A stretch of DNA of 5,399 bases from RUG714 sp964623515. Lineage in GTDB: Bacteria; Bacillota; Clostridia; Oscillospirales; Acutalibacteraceae. Below, piece after piece: positions 5,399 to 5,399 of the stretch. Positions within the stretch are counted from its first letter, which is position 1. Each line of letters begins with the position of its first letter. The position numbers were made by a program, and so were the translations under genes. The notes beneath the pieces are model-generated. The model made no database searches. It had not been told where the DNA came from and worked only from the letters and a program-made list of their open reading frames with translations. The stretch covers positions 1 through 5,399 of the forward strand of contig CAZURV010000030.1 of assembly GCA_964623515.1 (NCBI GenBank), given 5' to 3'.

Positions 5399-5399
5399 G

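Overview
The window looks like chromosomal DNA of an anaerobic Clostridia-type Firmicute, perhaps an Oscillospiraceae or Ruminococcaceae relative. This is an inference from three things: the greA-lysS gene order, consensus sigma-A promoter and GGAGG ribosome-binding sequences, and an RlmD/RlmCD-type methyltransferase that lacks an N-terminal TRAM domain. Nothing in the sequence names the species.

Layout. Positions 1-1203 (minus strand) hold most of an RlmD-type 23S rRNA uracil-C5 methyltransferase whose C-terminus runs off the left edge. Positions about 1235-1420 hold a hairpin-rich, non-genic stretch that reads best as the leftover right end of an IS200/IS605-type element: a tnpB tail, the region where a guide RNA would lie, and an end palindrome. 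Positions 1472-2284 (plus) carry a 270-residue protein of unknown function. Its last codons overlap the -35 box of a near-perfect sigma-A promoter (TTGACT, 17 bp, TATAAT) that drives greA (2360-2833). A strong intrinsic terminator sits between greA and lysS and ends one base before the lysS ribosome-binding site. lysS (2886-4745) encodes a class II lysyl-tRNA synthetase with an extra N-terminus of about 110 residues that looks like two tandem DUF1508 (YegP-like) repeats.

Positions 4746-5399 contain no intact gene. They look like eroded accessory DNA: the 3' end of a minus-strand protein with a motif like a polymorphic-toxin or phage-capsid C-terminal domain (5225-5398), a compact promoter-two hairpins-terminator unit that could make a small RNA of about 70 nt (5093-5195), a short acidic C-terminal protein fragment (4960-5097, minus), and an unexplained spacer.

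Functionally the intact genes are translation and transcription housekeeping: rRNA modification, rescue of backtracked RNA polymerase, and tRNA-Lys charging. greA and lysS probably share one promoter, with the intergenic terminator setting the ratio. The most unusual item is the DUF1508-LysRS fusion. It is backed by a strong ribosome-binding site at the long start and no good one at the position where a normal LysRS would begin.
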